From Alphaproteobacteria bacterium (GTDB taxonomy: Bacteria > Pseudomonadota > Alphaproteobacteria > RF32 > CAG-239): 5,185 bases of DNA. The notes under the pieces are model-generated. The model saw only the letters and a list, made by a program, of their open reading frames with translations. It had not been told where the DNA came from and searched no databases. A program made the translations under genes and the position numbers. Positions 4,853-5,185 of this stretch are shown here, piece by piece; positions within the stretch are counted from its first letter, which is position 1, and every line of letters begins with the position of its first letter. The DNA lies in contig JAKSUO010000086.1 in the NCBI GenBank assembly GCA_024408895.1, positions 1 through 5,185 of the forward strand, given 5' to 3'.

Positions 4853-5185
4853 TTATATTTCTTCACCAACATACATTCCGATATCGCGTGCAGCTTGAAC
4901 ATAAGGGCTTTTTGCATCCAATCCTGTTGTACCGGCCGCAACAACTTTATCTAAAGGAAATGAGGTGACATTACCTTTGGTATAAGCAACCATGCAATTT
5001 GTTTGTCCCTCTTGTAATAAACGCACGGCTGTTGCGCCCAAAACAATGGCTAAACCGCGGTCAAACGCCGTAGGATTACCGGAACGCTGAACGTGTCCGA
5101 GTTTAGTCACGCGAGTTTGAAATCCATGATAATTTGAATTGATTAAATTACTTAAATAATCACCGATACCGCCGTTAATTTTTTC
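4853..5185 (-). CDS. pfkA: 6-phosphofructokinase, C-terminal part (5' end outside window)
   Basis: These are the last 110 codons of a PfkA-family phosphofructokinase, which phosphorylates fructose 6-phosphate to fructose 1,6-bisphosphate in glycolysis. The frame stays open to the right edge beyond the GTG at 5110, which is therefore internal. Counting from the edge, residues 25-34 (RVTKLGHVQR) match the block containing Arg243, His249 and Arg252 of the E. coli enzyme, all of which contact the sugar phosphate, and all three are kept. The next residues are SGNPTAFDR, where most relatives have GGSP. LAIVLGATAVRLL and a final helix ending in YVGEEI complete the fold. The nucleotide or pyrophosphate specificity residues lie upstream, so ATP-PFK and PPi-PFK cannot be told apart here. 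The gene ends about 107 nt before the shared bidirectional terminator. Confidence 0.93.
   Translation of the reverse strand, partial: EKINGGIGDYLSNLINSNYHGFQTRVTKLGHVQRSGNPTAFDRGLAIVLGATAVRLLQEGQTNCMVAYTKGNVTSFPLDKVVAAGTTGLDAKSPYVQAARDIGMYVGEEI

Noticed and set aside
4624..4968. Plus-strand 114-codon open frame across the terminator
   Set aside because: It runs through the DapB-like 3' end, a strong terminator and antisense to phosphofructokinase, and its sequence is low-complexity with no family resemblance. It also does not supply the missing DapB catalytic domain.

Overview
The window looks like ordinary chromosomal DNA from an AT-rich bacterium (about 40% G+C by eye). It is most likely an alphaproteobacterium, perhaps one of the uncultured host-associated lineages. 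That placement is an inference: the C-terminal part of IF-2 reads like alphaproteobacterial IF-2 (ILLQAEMLDLRANPNR, ECGMSFENYSDI). There is no rRNA, tRNA, CRISPR array, transposase, phage gene or recognisable defence system here.

Layout: (1) positions 2-1578, plus strand, hold the 3' part of infB (translation initiation factor IF-2) followed 14 nt later by rbfA (30S ribosome-binding factor A), a classic translation operon end. (2) A convergent spacer of about 126 nt contains no clear terminator. (3) Positions 1705-3063, minus strand, hold a complete single-chain, alpha2-type glycyl-tRNA synthetase with a four-cysteine zinc knuckle. (4) A short divergent promoter region leads to a HAD-superfamily phosphatase at 3151-3999, plus strand. 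(5) A 182-nt AT-rich spacer holds a GC-core hairpin, several small inverted repeats and a good sigma-70-type promoter. That promoter drives (6) a 167-residue protein at 4182-4685 that resembles only the N-terminal, nucleotide-binding half of dihydrodipicolinate reductase (DapB). (7) A perfect 19-bp A/T-flanked hairpin follows, able to terminate transcription from both sides. (8) The 3' end of a 6-phosphofructokinase gene runs in on the minus strand from the right edge.

Three of the six genes serve translation (IF-2, RbfA, GlyRS). The HAD enzyme and phosphofructokinase are metabolic, and the DapB-like protein has no assignable function. Two points merit a second look. The first is the stand-alone DapB N-domain protein, which is richer in G+C than its neighbours, has its own promoter and terminator, and shows no Shine-Dalgarno sequence. 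The second is the alpha2-type GlyRS lying in what looks like a proteobacterial background where the alpha2beta2 enzyme is usual. It occupies the place next to rbfA where truB often lies, and a 14/15-nt near-repeat occurs on both sides of it. No convincing new multi-gene system is visible.
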